Source of the DNA: Roseburia sp.
GTDB lineage: Bacteria > Bacillota > Clostridia > Oscillospirales > Ruminococcaceae
DNA length: 64,000 nucleotides
Assembly (NCBI GenBank): GCA_023666265.1
Contig: JAMPCH010000003.1
Coordinates: 27,743 to 91,742 of the forward strand
Direction of reading: 5' to 3'
The translations under genes were made by a program, and so were the position numbers. Under the pieces are notes generated by a model. That model made no database searches. It was not told where the DNA came from and worked only from the letters and a program-made list of their open reading frames with translations. Positions 1-8,606 of the stretch are shown here, in pieces. The first letter of the stretch is position 1. Each line of letters opens with the position of its first letter.

Positions 1-425
1 ATCCCCTCGATCAGCCCCGCCGCCATATGCCCCGAGAGGAAGGGATCCTCCGAGAAGTACTCAAAGTTTCGACCGCAAAGCGGCGAGCGCTTGATATTGT
101 TCCCGGGTCCGAGGACGATCTTAACGTTTTGGTCGAGCGCCTCCTCGCCGATCGCCCGACCCTGTTTCTCGGCGAGCGCTTTGTCCCAAGAACAGGCGAG
201 CAGGGAGGCGGTCGGGAAACAGGTCGCGGGGACGCTGTTCCCGATCCCGAGGTCGTTCCCCTCCCGCTGTTTACGTAGCCCATGCGGTCCGTCGGTCATC
301 ATGATCGACGGTATCCCGAGCCGCTTCACGGGCTTTGTGTTCCAGCCGTCCAGCCCCGAGAGCAACCCCGCCTTTTCCTTGATCGTCATTTTTTCGAGGA
401 TCTTTTCGATCTCCTTCTTTCTCAT
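1..425 (-). CDS. GH3 family beta-glucosidase, N-terminal part (cut by window edge)
   Basis: The 141 visible codons start at an ATG at 425 preceded by AGAGGAAAGG about 12 bases upstream and run off the left edge without a stop. The protein begins MRKKEIEKILEKMTIKEKAG and continues with SIMMTDGPHGLRKQ, GNSVPATCFPTASLLACSW and FEYFSEDPFLSG, which are classic N-terminal motifs of glycoside hydrolase family 3 (DGPHG and the substrate-pocket block before the nucleophile domain). There is no signal peptide, so a cytoplasmic enzyme acting on imported beta-glucosides or xylosides is likely. It is the first of several hydrolase genes on this strand (epimerase, GH26). Substrate cannot be told from this fragment. 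Confidence 0.9.
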   Translation of the reverse strand, partial: MRKKEIEKILEKMTIKEKAGLLSGLDGWNTKPVKRLGIPSIMMTDGPHGLRKQREGNDLGIGNSVPATCFPTASLLACSWDKALAEKQGRAIGEEALDQNVKIVLGPGNNIKRSPLCGRNFEYFSEDPFLSGHMAAGLIEG

Positions 426-471
426 GCTGATACCCAGCCTTTCCTCTTTAAATAAGATTTTATGCTGATTG

Positions 472-568
472 TTTTTAGGGCAGGAGTGCGTGTCCGCGCA
501 CCCGCTAAAAGATCGGATCGGATCGCCCGGTTCGTTAAGCGTGCCGACGCGCACTCCTGCCCTAAAAA
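472..568. repeat. 97-bp intergenic inverted-repeat element with 19-bp perfect arms
   Basis: The left arm TTTTTAGGGCAGGAGTGCG (472-490) is matched perfectly in inverse orientation at 550-568. A small internal hairpin (GTGCG/CGCAC) directly follows the left arm. The element fills the gap between the GH3 and epimerase genes. Similar arms recur elsewhere in the window; a second complete pair is at 9073-9220. Confidence 0.8.
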
Positions 569-578
569 ATAAATTAAA

Positions 579-1442
579 TCATATTGCCTCGATCAAAAGC
601 TTATACGTTTTAGTTTCTCCCGGGGCGGCGGTCTGTATACCGCGTTTTTTGGCGAAGTCGCCGCCGTCGGTGTCATAGTCGTCACAGCCGCACCACGGCT
701 CGATACAAAGAAACGGCGCGTTTTTATGATCGGGCGTCCAGACCCCGAGCGTCTCAAAGCCCGCCCAGCTTACCGAAACGCCCCTTCCCGACTCAAAGAT
801 CAGGGAACAGCGCTTAGAGCGTAGCGTATCAAAGTAAACACAGTCGCGGTCAAACAGGGGATAACTCAGCGGGAAGACCCGCTCGTTCTCGAGCCGCTTA
901 ACGCGGTCGCGGTCGCCCCATAGGCGGGTCTCGAGGTTCATAATCGGACTAAAGACCGTCTCGTTCTCCGCGAATTCGAGGCGGGCGCGGTCAAACTCGC
1001 CTTCGACCGCGAAGGCGGGGTGCGCCCCGATACAATAGTGCATATTCGTTTCCCCGCGATTTTTGACGTCGTATAAAATTTCGAGCGCGTCGGGCGCGAG
1101 CCGATAAGAGAGCGTCACCGTAAAGTCGAAGGGGAAACACTTTTTCGTCTCCTCGTTCGCCGAAAAGCTAAAGACCGCCTCCGTCTCGCCGCTCGAGAGG
1201 AGCGCGAATTCGTTGTCCCGCGCGAAGCCGTGCTTCCCGATCGCGTATTCCTTCCCGTCGATCCGCGTTTTCCCCTCGCGAAGGTTCCCGATCATCGGGA
1301 AGAGGAAGGGCGAGGTCTTTCCCCAGTATTTTTCATCCCCGCTCCACATCAGCTCGCGCTCGCCGACGCGGTAGGACTTTAGCTCCGCGCCCTTTGTGTC
1401 GATCGCGGCGAAGGCGTTTTTATTTTTCAGTTCGATCCTCAT
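579..1442 (-). CDS. aldose 1-epimerase family protein (LacX-like)
   Basis: The 287-residue product matches the LacX/galactose mutarotase-like family, which interconverts alpha and beta anomers of sugars in the cytoplasm. Visible family marks are FLFPMIGNLREG near residue 50, GKHGFAR with a conserved His near residue 72, IGAHPAF with the second His near 140, and FLCIEPWCG near 250 with the likely catalytic Glu. It has no signal peptide. It lies 9 bases downstream of the GH26 mannanase gene on the same strand, so the two are probably cotranscribed, which fits handling of released hexoses. The exact sugar is not readable from sequence. Confidence 0.9.
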   Translation of the reverse strand: MRIELKNKNAFAAIDTKGAELKSYRVGERELMWSGDEKYWGKTSPFLFPMIGNLREGKTRIDGKEYAIGKHGFARDNEFALLSSGETEAVFSFSANEETKKCFPFDFTVTLSYRLAPDALEILYDVKNRGETNMHYCIGAHPAFAVEGEFDRARLEFAENETVFSPIMNLETRLWGDRDRVKRLENERVFPLSYPLFDRDCVYFDTLRSKRCSLIFESGRGVSVSWAGFETLGVWTPDHKNAPFLCIEPWCGCDDYDTDGGDFAKKRGIQTAAPGETKTYKLLIEAI

Positions 1443-1451
1443 ACGCGCGGT

Positions 1452-2795
1452 CTATTCTCCTTCCTCGGCTCGGGTCTGATTGATAAAGAAAAGATTTCCC
1501 TCGATCGACTCGGGTAGGTTTCGCTCCGTCCCGCCCCAGTCGGGAAGCTCGGACCATGTGATCACTTTCTCGTGAGTCATGACTTTTTTCAGAAATTCCG
1601 CGTCCATTTTTTCAGTATTGATCTTCGGGATTCCGTAAACGTTCGTCTCCTTATAGATAAATTCGCCGTTCCACGGCATAAAGAAGAGCCAGTTCGTCGT
1701 CGCCGCCTCGTCGGGGTCGGGGATATAGCCGACCTCCGAGAGAGCGAGCATTTTCCCGTCGTCGGTGATCGCCTGTAGCTCGCTGTATTTCTTTTCCTGC
1801 GCGGAGTGATCGACGGAACTCGGATAAACGTCGATCCCCGAGATGTCATAGGTGTTCGGGTGGACTTGGGTATGCTTATTCTGTCCGTTCCATACCCAGA
1901 TAAGGTTCGTGAGCTTGTGATAGTTCTCGAGGCGGTCATAGATCATATACCAAAGCTTTTGATAATATTCGCCCTCGGCGATCTCGCGATTCGCCACGCC
2001 CCACCAAAACCACGCGCCGCTCGCCTCGTGGAGCGGACGCCAAAGGACGGGTACGCCCGCCGCCTCGAGCTTTTGAAGCTCGATCGCGATCAGGTCGATG
2101 TCGTGGACGACGACCTCATATTCCGCCGTCCCGGGCGTGACCGCGTTTTTTAGGCTGAAATTTTTGATGTTCTCGGAATAAAAGGCCTTCGCGGTCGATT
2201 CCTTATCCTGATTTACGTCGATGGGTACGTTCCAATGCCAACAAAAGGCGACGATCCCGTTGGACTTGGTGTGCCACTCGATCGCCATATCCGTCCATTC
2301 GCTCGGGTTTTCCGTATTCGTCGTCGTAAAGATAAAGTCAAATCCCTTGATCGCGGGGAGGTCTTCGCTCTCGAGATAATAGACGAGATCCTCGGTCTGC
2401 TTCTTCCCGCTGACCTGTTGGGCGGAGATGATGTTCTTTCCGTAATTCTCGCGAAGCCAGTCATAAAGCGCCTGTGTTTTTTCGTTCGTCTGATTTGAGA
2501 CGGTCTCGCCCTCGGCGACCGTCTTTTTGTCGAGCGATTTTAAGAGCGCGTCAAAGTCGGTCTCATAGGCGAGCGCGACCTCCATATCCACGTCGCCGTT
2601 TTCGTCGACCGCGACGGGATTTGAGAGCGTCGTCACGGCGGTGTTCGTCTCCGACCCGGCGGACGCGTCGTCCGACGTGGGGCTGTCCGTTTCGGCGGGG
2701 GTCGTTTGATCGGCGCTGTCCGCCGCCTCGTTCCCACAGGAGGCGAGGAGGGATAGGGCTAAGAGCAGTGCGGTGATTTTTTTGAGGTGTTTCAT
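1452..2795 (-). CDS. GH26 beta-mannanase, lipoprotein
   Basis: The 447-residue protein starts with a lipoprotein signal (MKHLKKITALLLALSLLASCG, lipobox Cys20) followed by a Thr/Ser/Asp-rich linker and a GH26 domain from about residue 105. The acid/base Glu257 sits in WRPLHEASGAWFWWG and the nucleophile Glu354 in LSEVGY, both hallmark GH26 motifs. GH26 enzymes cut internal beta-1,4-mannosidic bonds by a retaining mechanism; this one should be anchored on the outer membrane face. Ribosome site GAAAGGAAAAA precedes the ATG. The epimerase gene follows by 9 bases. A mannobiose 2-epimerase candidate lies at 36796, so mannan use is a consistent theme. Mannanase is likelier than the rarer lichenase or xylanase activities of the family. 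Confidence 0.92.
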   Translation of the reverse strand: MKHLKKITALLLALSLLASCGNEAADSADQTTPAETDSPTSDDASAGSETNTAVTTLSNPVAVDENGDVDMEVALAYETDFDALLKSLDKKTVAEGETVSNQTNEKTQALYDWLRENYGKNIISAQQVSGKKQTEDLVYYLESEDLPAIKGFDFIFTTTNTENPSEWTDMAIEWHTKSNGIVAFCWHWNVPIDVNQDKESTAKAFYSENIKNFSLKNAVTPGTAEYEVVVHDIDLIAIELQKLEAAGVPVLWRPLHEASGAWFWWGVANREIAEGEYYQKLWYMIYDRLENYHKLTNLIWVWNGQNKHTQVHPNTYDISGIDVYPSSVDHSAQEKKYSELQAITDDGKMLALSEVGYIPDPDEAATTNWLFFMPWNGEFIYKETNVYGIPKINTEKMDAEFLKKVMTHEKVITWSELPDWGGTERNLPESIEGNLFFINQTRAEEGE

Positions 2796-2828
2796 TGGGC
2801 TTTTTCCTTTCTGATTTGATTTTTTATT

Positions 2829-3698
2829 TTAATCGTATTCGGGATATTCGTTTAAAATATCGTCATGGTTAAAGATCGGGGTCGCCCCCTCGCGGAGGAA
2901 TTTCACCACGCCGGAATAGCGCGGGTCAAAAATATCGGGCGGGGGAACGCAGAAAACGTCTCGCCCCTCGTCGACCGCGTAAGAGGCGGTAATGAGCGCG
3001 CCGCTCTCCGCGCCCGCTTGAAAGACCGCCGTCCCGCGCGAAAGTCCCGCGAGGATACGGTTTCGCGCGTGGAAATAATCGGGCGAGGGCGGCGTACCGG
3101 GGATCAGCTCGGAGAAGATCGCTCCGCCGCTTTGTACGATCCTTTGGCGAAGCTCGGCGCTCCCCCTCGGGTAATCGTAGTTGATCCCACAGGCGAGAAC
3201 GCCGACAGTCGGGCGACCCGCATTGATACAAGCTTGATGAACGGCGGTATCGACCCCGCGCGCTAAGCCGCTCACGAGGATCGCGCCGCGCTCCGCGAGA
3301 TCGGTACAGACCCGCCCGCAAAGCTTTTTGATATACGGCGTGATCTCGCGCGAGCCGACGGCGGTGATCGCGAGTCCCTCGTCGAGACATTCGGGCTTCC
3401 CGCGATAAAAGAGGAGGAGCGGCGGGTTATAGATCTCCTTTAAAAGAGAGGGATAGCGCTCGTTCGTGAGCGAGAGGAGACCGTATTCGCGCTTTTCGCA
3501 ATACGCGGCGATCTCCCGCGCCTTATCGAGCGTGATCCGGGGGAGGGCGGCTTTTTGCGTCTCGTCGAGTAGGGCGAGGTCGCCGCCCGTGATCGCGCGG
3601 TACGCCTCCTCGGCGTTCCCATAGCGGTCGAGGACGGCTCGGAGAACAGGGTTCGCGGCATGAAACAAAAGAACCAGCCAAAGGCAGTAAATTTCCAT
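2829..3698 (-). CDS. dprA: DNA-processing protein DprA
   Basis: The 289-residue product carries the DprA Rossmann-like domain that binds single-stranded DNA and loads RecA during natural transformation. Diagnostic stretches are ITAVGSREITPY, LVSGLARGVDTAVHQ, GGAIFSELIPGTPPSPDYF and the RNRILAGLS block. I chose the ATG at 3698 because AAAAAAGGAGCG lies just upstream; the frame stays open 21 codons further but without a ribosome site and through AT-rich DNA. The C-terminal winged helix seen in longer DprA proteins appears absent. No other competence gene is visible nearby. Confidence 0.93.
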   Translation of the reverse strand: MEIYCLWLVLLFHAANPVLRAVLDRYGNAEEAYRAITGGDLALLDETQKAALPRITLDKAREIAAYCEKREYGLLSLTNERYPSLLKEIYNPPLLLFYRGKPECLDEGLAITAVGSREITPYIKKLCGRVCTDLAERGAILVSGLARGVDTAVHQACINAGRPTVGVLACGINYDYPRGSAELRQRIVQSGGAIFSELIPGTPPSPDYFHARNRILAGLSRGTAVFQAGAESGALITASYAVDEGRDVFCVPPPDIFDPRYSGVVKFLREGATPIFNHDDILNEYPEYD

Positions 3699-3800
3699 AA
3701 CGTTCGCTCCTTTTTTATCAAGTATAGCATAGAATCCCGAAATTTTCAACAAAAAAATCAAAAAAACGGGAAGAAATTTTGGAAAATTTTTATTTTTCTT

Positions 3801-3824
3801 TTTATTTAGGGGCAGGCGTGCTTA
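3801..3824 (+). repeat. solo arm of the GGGnAGG intergenic repeat family
   Basis: The sequence TTTAGGGGCAGGCGTGC resembles the arms at 472-490 and 14979-14998. No inverted partner is seen nearby. It sits upstream of dprA and just past the end of the XRE remnant. Confidence 0.5.
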
Positions 3825-3853
3825 CGGGGAGCGACGCTTTCCTTTTGAGGGGA

Positions 3854-4024
3854 TCAGTTCTTTTTCTTTTCCGCGAGCGTTTTAACCCGCTCAAAGACTT
3901 GACCCTTCCCAAAATCGTCCAAGCGCCGAAAGTTCTCTAAAAGCTCGCGCTTCTCGGCGGATTCGGGCGAAGCCGTTTTTCCGTTCGAGAGCTCGGCGAG
4001 GTAATCGAGCGAAACGCAATATGA
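3854..4024 (-). pseudogene. C-terminal remnant of an XRE-family regulator
   Basis: Read on the minus strand, the open segment begins SYCVSLDYLAELSNGKT and ends KTLAEKKKN with a TGA at 3854. VSLDYLAELSNGKT is the typical third-helix and linker region at the end of a Cro/CI-type HTH domain, followed by a helical tail. A TAG lies directly upstream and the first HTH helices are missing. The break coincides with the change to AT-rich DNA and with a small imperfect palindrome (GCAATatgactATTGC, 4017-4032). I infer truncation by the neighbouring islet. Confidence 0.6.
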
Positions 4025-4103
4025 CTATTGCTTCCGTTACTTTATATTATATCATATTGTTGTGAAAATGTAAATGCCGTTGCCGGAAAAAATCCATGGG
4101 GTG

Positions 4104-4132
4104 TTGACAAAATCATTTCGGGGTGCTATAAT
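4104..4132 (+). promoter_or_regulatory. sigma-A-type promoter
   Basis: TTGACA (4104-4109), a 17-base spacer and TATAAT (4127-4132) form a consensus promoter. It points toward the CmpB-like gene at 4495. A 66-codon open frame begins at 4148 but lacks a ribosome site and resembles nothing I know, so I read 4140-4494 as leader or debris. Confidence 0.75.
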
Positions 4133-4494
4133 TAAGGTAAAATAAGCATGAACGGTGATGTGGAATGTACGCACCTTGCTTCGAGTGAACGCGTTCGCGA
4201 TCTTATGCCGAATCAAGTGACGCAACTACGGAATGAAAAAGAAAAAATGACGCTTACTTTTGGAGGGAAGTCGGATTCTCCGTTTTTGTACGCTCCATGC
4301 GGAGGATTCGCTGAAAAAGCGGTCAGTCGGTGGCTACACTCCGCATAGGGACGGGGATAAGTTCAAGAAGAATATGGCGTAGCAAATGTTATTTAACAAT
4401 TCGTAATTTTTTCATTACAGCAAAAACGATACCTTTGCTTTAAAAATATACAAAGTCATATGTATATAAATAATGAGAAAGGCGGTTTTTAAGT

Positions 4495-5133
4495 ATGGAG
4501 AGAATTTATTCATTGTGCGTGATGACTGCTTTGATTTCTTTTTTGGGCTTTATTGTGGAAAATATTTGGATCGGCTTGAGAAAAGGCTATATGGATAACC
4601 GTAATATGGTTTTTCCTTTTTTGTTTGGTTATGGGATTGCGGTCGTGGGAATATATCTTGTGTTTAACACACCGAGACATCTTTCTTTATTGGATAACAA
4701 TATTCCCCTCTCTGATGAGCGAGTGAGTATTTTGTTGTATTTTGCTATTGTAATGCTTTGTATATCGCTTGGAGAAATCATTCTCGGGAAAACCGTTGAA
4801 CGATTTTGTCATATAAAATGGTGGGACTATTCAACGCTCCCTTTACATATCACACAGTACTCATCCTTTTTTACCAGCTTTGGCTTTACATTGATGATCG
4901 TGTTTTTTATGGATAAGATCTTTGTACCATTATATGATTGGTTTTTAAGTTGGGATTCTACCGTGCTTGCCATTACCTCGACCGTACTGATCGTAATTAT
5001 GACGGTGGATTTCGTTTACAGCGGCTATTTGATGTATACCAAAAGAGCAACAACACAAAGGTGGATGCTTGATCTTTCGGATTCACGATTGTATAAAAAG
5101 ATGTGCAATTGGAGAGAATGTCATAAAATGTAA
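4495..5133 (+). CDS. CmpB-like multi-pass membrane protein (putative ABC permease family)
   Basis: The 212-residue protein has about five hydrophobic segments (residues roughly 5-22, 38-58, 78-95, 120-145, 155-178). NRNMVFPFLFGYG, GEIILGKTVERF and WWDYSTLPLHI match the PF06541 family, annotated as putative ABC transporter permease although its function is unproven. GAAAGGCGG stands about 10 bases before the ATG. Codon use is AT-rich, unlike most neighbours, which together with broken genes on both sides suggests horizontal gain. No ATPase partner is adjacent. Family assignment is fairly secure; transport role is only inherited from the family name. Confidence 0.75.
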   Translation: MERIYSLCVMTALISFLGFIVENIWIGLRKGYMDNRNMVFPFLFGYGIAVVGIYLVFNTPRHLSLLDNNIPLSDERVSILLYFAIVMLCISLGEIILGKTVERFCHIKWWDYSTLPLHITQYSSFFTSFGFTLMIVFFMDKIFVPLYDWFLSWDSTVLAITSTVLIVIMTVDFVYSGYLMYTKRATTQRWMLDLSDSRLYKKMCNWRECHKM

Positions 5134-5148
5134 GCAAATGACGAATAA

Positions 5149-5217
5149 ATGTACTTTAATCGGTTAAGGGGGATCGTGAAGGACGGTACGTCCTATCTCA
5201 TGACCTATAAAAAGTAA
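5149..5217 (+). pseudogene. possible gene tail at the right edge of the AT-rich islet
   Basis: A short frame reads NRLRGIVKDGTSYLMTYKK and stops at 5217, directly before a good terminator. Its composition is host-like from about 5160. I read it as the 3' end of a gene cut off by the islet; the product cannot be recognised and a chance frame is possible. Confidence 0.25.
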
Positions 5218-5230
5218 AGCACAAAAACCG

Positions 5231-5262
5231 AAAAGGACGGCGAACCCGCCGTCCTTTTCTCC
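5231..5262 (+). terminator. intrinsic terminator
   Basis: The stem AAAAGGACGGCG/CGCCGTCCTTTT with a short loop is followed by T-rich sequence. It closes the islet region before the SigK-like gene. Confidence 0.8.
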
Positions 5263-5359
5263 TTCCCTAAATAAAAAAGAAAAAATAAAACCCGAATATT
5301 GCCCAAGCGGTCGGTCATAAGCTATTATCGTGAAAAACCGATGAAAAGGGGAGATCTTT

Positions 5360-6076
5360 ATGCTCGATGTGATCGAGACCGCGATCCGAAGCCTTTTGTT
5401 CTTCGCGCTTCGGCTCGACGGCGGGAGCTATCCGCGCCGCTTAACGAAGAAGGAGGAGCGCGAGCTTCTTTTACGGATCGCGGAGGGGGACGAGGGGGCG
5501 CGAAACAGCCTCATCGAGCATAACCTTCGCCTCGTCGCCTATATCGTCAATAAGCATTACGGCGACTCGCGCGAACAGGAGGATCTCGTCTCGATCGGGA
5601 CGATCGGCTTAATTAAGGCGGCGGAGACCTTTAACCCCGAGAAGGCGATCAGCTTCTCGACCTACGCGAGTACCTGTATCCAGAATCAGATCAAAATGTA
5701 CTTCCGTAAAACGAAGCACAAAAGCGCCGAGGTCTATATGAACGAGCCGATCGACACCGATAAAAACGGGAACGAGATCACGATCGCGGACATTTTTAAG
5801 GACGATACCTGCGTCGACGACGAGGTCGACCTAAAGATCAATATGGAGAAGCTTTATCGCTATGTCAACAGCGTTCTCGACGACCGCGAGCGGCTCATCG
5901 TCTCGCGGCGTTACGGCTTGACCGGGGCGGACGGGACGGTCTCGCGACCTCTCGCCCAGCGCGAGGTCGCCCGTCTCCTCGGGATCTCGCGCTCCTACGT
6001 CTCGCGGATCGAGAAAAGGGCGCTCGAAAAGCTCAAAGCCGAATTTGAAAAAAGCGAAAAGCCGGGGACTTCGTAA
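5360..6076 (+). CDS. sigK: SigK-like RNA polymerase sigma factor
   Basis: The 238-residue protein is a sigma-70 family factor of the sporulation SigK/SigE type. Region 2 shows RNSLIEHNLRLVAYIVNKHY and EDLVSIGTIGLIKAAETF, followed by ISFSTYASTCIQNQI; region 4 ends LAQREVARLLGISRSYVSRIEKRA, a near-perfect match to SigK. The first residues (MLDVIETAIRSLLFFALRL) form the hydrophobic N-terminus typical of pro-sigma-K. AAAAGGGGAG lies just before the ATG. A standalone gene with its own terminator. SigK drives late mother-cell genes in spore formers; a paralogous sigma with other duty is the main alternative. Confidence 0.85.
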   Translation: MLDVIETAIRSLLFFALRLDGGSYPRRLTKKEERELLLRIAEGDEGARNSLIEHNLRLVAYIVNKHYGDSREQEDLVSIGTIGLIKAAETFNPEKAISFSTYASTCIQNQIKMYFRKTKHKSAEVYMNEPIDTDKNGNEITIADIFKDDTCVDDEVDLKINMEKLYRYVNSVLDDRERLIVSRRYGLTGADGTVSRPLAQREVARLLGISRSYVSRIEKRALEKLKAEFEKSEKPGTS

Positions 6077-6095
6077 AAACAAAGTCCCCGGCTTT
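6061..6095. terminator. terminator overlapping the sigK stop codon, probably bidirectional
   Basis: GCCGGGGACTT (6061-6071) pairs with AAGTCCCCGGC (6082-6092), followed by TTTT on the plus strand and flanked by A residues on the left. The sigK TAA lies in the loop. It separates sigK from the convergent permease gene. Confidence 0.85.
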
Positions 6096-6109
6096 TCCTT
6101 CATATAAGA

Positions 6110-7690
6110 TCACATCGCGCTCTCCGCGTATTCCATAGTCTCCGAATACTCCGCGCTCTCCGCGTACTCCGCCGTATCGACGGGATCGTCGAAATCGTAG
6201 GGTCGATCTACCGTGACATAGCCGAGTTGTATCAACTCGGAATACATCGCGTCCGCCTCCTTTCGCGAGATCGTGAGATCCTGACGAAAGTCGAGGTGAT
6301 AGCCGTCCTTCTCCTGCGTGAATTGTCCCCGGATCGGCGGGTAGTCAAAGGCGGTCGTCCCGTCGGCTCGGATATTGATCAACACGGCGTCCTTATCGTT
6401 ATAGGCGTATCCGCCGAAAAGGAGCGTAAACGCGCTTAACTCCGAGCGCCCTTGGATCAAGTGTTTTTTTACGATCTCCATGACCCGATCCGCGTCCTCG
6501 GCGGGGAGCGCGTCCGTTCGGAGATCCTTTAAGCCGTCGCCGTAATAGCGAACCGCGCCGTCAAAAAATTCGATCGAATACGTCGCCCCCTCGAGATATT
6601 CGGCGGCGGGGCGGAGCGCGATCGCACCGAAGCCGCCCGTTTTGAGCGCCGCGATGAGGACGACCGCCGAGACCGCCGTCGTCGCGAGGTACTTCCCGAT
6701 CCATTTTAGGAAGGTGAAAAGTCCGAGCTTCGCGCGGGAGACGACGACGTTGATGATGAGATAGGCGACCCCCGCGATGAGAACGCCCCAAAGGGTCGCG
6801 GTACTCATCGAGAAGCAGGAAAAGAGCGTAACGCACCCGAGGATCAGCATGATCTCAAAAAAGACGCGGCTCACGATCGGTTCGCCGACCGAGCGCCCGT
6901 CGCGGCGCACGAAGATCAGCCCCGAGAGGAGTAAGACGATGACCGAGACGAGACAGCCGATCGCGCAATGGAGGATCAGATTATCCGTCCCGAAGAAGAG
7001 GTATAAAAAGCCCCAGTAGCCGACGTCGACGAAGCCGTTCCAGTACAGTCCCAGTCCCGAGCAATTCTCGATCACGTTATAGATAAAGCTCACCGGGAGG
7101 GCGTTTATGATAAACATCAGGATCAGGGAGAAGTACGCGCTCTCGGCGACCGCGCCGCAGCAGCAGGCGCAAAGCACCGTGATCGCCATGACGAAAAGAC
7201 AGGCGGCGAGATAGACGAAAAGGAGCGAATACACCGTTTCGGTCGTGTCGCCCCGCCCGAGCGCGCCGCGAAAGAGGAGCGCGAGCGTATTCCCGCCGAG
7301 GATCGAGACGATAAGCGGCGCGACCTGGATATAAAACAGGCATAAAAGCTTGGAAAAAAATCGCTCGCCCGCCCCGATCGGGAGCGTGAGCGCGACGTCC
7401 GAGAGCGGACGGCTACTCAGGTCGCGAAAGACGTTCAGGTCGGCGAAATAGCCCGACCCCACCCCGAGGAAGGCGAAGAACAAGCCCCACATCGACGGCG
7501 TGAAATAAAAGGAACGGTCGCTGTATTCGATGTAGTTGACATACGAGTCAAAGATAAAGAGGAGCGCCGCCACGCCGTAAAGGACGAAGGAGATCACCGC
7601 GAGCTTTTTATGAACGCGTACCTCCGCCGCCGCGGCGCGGGCGATCTTTTCAAAGGATAACCGCGCGGGTCTAGAGAATGTCTGAGCCAT
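6110..7690 (-). CDS. ABC transporter permease of a YtrB-type system
   Basis: The 526-residue integral membrane protein (start at the ATG at 7690, with GGAGGCGAGAGG upstream) has about ten hydrophobic segments, the first at residues 30-50, and a long soluble segment near residues 370-490 with DUF-like extracellular character. Its start overlaps the preceding ATPase gene by 20 bases, so the two are translated together. With the GntR regulator it forms the arrangement of the B. subtilis ytr cell-envelope-stress operon. The C-terminus is an unusual acidic repeat ending EYAESAEYSETMEYAESAM. Substrate is unknown. Confidence 0.85.
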   Translation of the reverse strand: MAQTFSRPARLSFEKIARAAAAEVRVHKKLAVISFVLYGVAALLFIFDSYVNYIEYSDRSFYFTPSMWGLFFAFLGVGSGYFADLNVFRDLSSRPLSDVALTLPIGAGERFFSKLLCLFYIQVAPLIVSILGGNTLALLFRGALGRGDTTETVYSLLFVYLAACLFVMAITVLCACCCGAVAESAYFSLILMFIINALPVSFIYNVIENCSGLGLYWNGFVDVGYWGFLYLFFGTDNLILHCAIGCLVSVIVLLLSGLIFVRRDGRSVGEPIVSRVFFEIMLILGCVTLFSCFSMSTATLWGVLIAGVAYLIINVVVSRAKLGLFTFLKWIGKYLATTAVSAVVLIAALKTGGFGAIALRPAAEYLEGATYSIEFFDGAVRYYGDGLKDLRTDALPAEDADRVMEIVKKHLIQGRSELSAFTLLFGGYAYNDKDAVLINIRADGTTAFDYPPIRGQFTQEKDGYHLDFRQDLTISRKEADAMYSELIQLGYVTVDRPYDFDDPVDTAEYAESAEYSETMEYAESAM

Positions 7691-8606
7691 AGCCTCTCGC
7701 CTCCAATTCATAAATAAAGATCTCCTCGAGGGTAAGAGGGATCAGCTCGCGGATCTCGCACCCAAAAGCCGCCGAACGCGCGTTGATCTCCTCCTCCGAC
7801 CCTCTGATGACCGCCCGCGCGACCGACCCGTCGGCGGAATATTGTACCACGTCGAGCCCCGCGTCTTTGAGCTCCTCGGGCGTGACCGCGCCGCCGCTTC
7901 GACCGAGCTGGAGCTTCCCAAAGCCGCTCTTGATCTTATCGATCTCGTCGGCGAAGATCATCTGTCCCCGGTGGATCAGTATCGCGCGGTCACAAAGCTC
8001 GTTGATCTCGGTGATGTTATGCGACGAGACGACGAGCGTCGCCTCGCGGTCGACGAGCTCGCCGACGATGATCTGTTTAATGAACCGCCGCATGGCGGGG
8101 TCGAGCCCGTCAAAAGCCTCGTCGAGGAGAAGGTACTTCGTATAACAGGACAGCCCGATCACGACCACTGCCTGACGCTTCATGCCCTTCGAGAAATCGC
8201 TCATACGCTTATTTCGCGGAAGCCCGATCTTAGCGACGAGCCGCTCATAGGTCTCGCGCGAAAAGGTATCGTAATAGCTCGCGTAATACCGCGCGAGACC
8301 GTCGAGGGTAAAGCCCGCGTACTGGATCGTTTCGTCGTTGACAAAAAAGACCTTCGCTTTGGCGGCGGGGTTGTTAAAAACGTCCTCGCCGTCGATCCTA
8401 ACGCTCCCGCGCTCGGTCTTATAAATGCCGCAGATCATACGGAGGAGGGTCGATTTCCCCGCGCCGTTTGAGCCTAAAAAGCCGTAGATACAGCCGTCCG
8501 GGATCGTGAGCGTGATATTGTCGAGCGCCTTAAAGTCCTCGCGCTCGTCCGCCTTACCGATCCCTTTTTTGTGAAAGATCATGCTTGTTTCGCTGATCTC
8601 GATCAT
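7671..8606 (-). CDS. ABC transporter ATP-binding protein (YtrB-like)
   Basis: The 311-residue protein has Walker A GSNGAGKST near residue 46, the signature SDFSKGMKRQ near 142, Walker B YLLLDEAFDGLD near 162 and a switch His in SSHNITEI near 200, followed by an extra 90-residue C-terminal domain. The FSKGMKRQ signature is the form seen in YtrB and related drug- or peptide-responsive exporters. It overlaps the upstream gntR stop by 4 bases (ATGA) and the downstream permease by 20 bases, so the three genes form one operon. It energises the permease at 6110. Confidence 0.92.
   Translation of the reverse strand: MIEISETSMIFHKKGIGKADEREDFKALDNITLTIPDGCIYGFLGSNGAGKSTLLRMICGIYKTERGSVRIDGEDVFNNPAAKAKVFFVNDETIQYAGFTLDGLARYYASYYDTFSRETYERLVAKIGLPRNKRMSDFSKGMKRQAVVVIGLSCYTKYLLLDEAFDGLDPAMRRFIKQIIVGELVDREATLVVSSHNITEINELCDRAILIHRGQMIFADEIDKIKSGFGKLQLGRSGGAVTPEELKDAGLDVVQYSADGSVARAVIRGSEEEINARSAAFGCEIRELIPLTLEEIFIYELEARGYGSDIL

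Larger units (their letters stand above)
4025..5158. other. AT-rich islet of likely foreign origin
   Basis: This segment is visibly richer in A and T than both flanks and uses AT-ending codons. It contains a strong promoter, a 350-base stretch without a convincing gene (4133-4494) and one membrane-protein gene. The left junction cuts an XRE regulator and the right junction abuts what may be a gene tail. No integrase, terminal repeat or direct duplication could be seen. Confidence 0.5.

Noticed and set aside
4148..4348. 66-codon frame behind the strong promoter at 4104
   Set aside because: No ribosome site, a leader of only a few bases, no recognisable motif. Left as part of the AT-rich islet.
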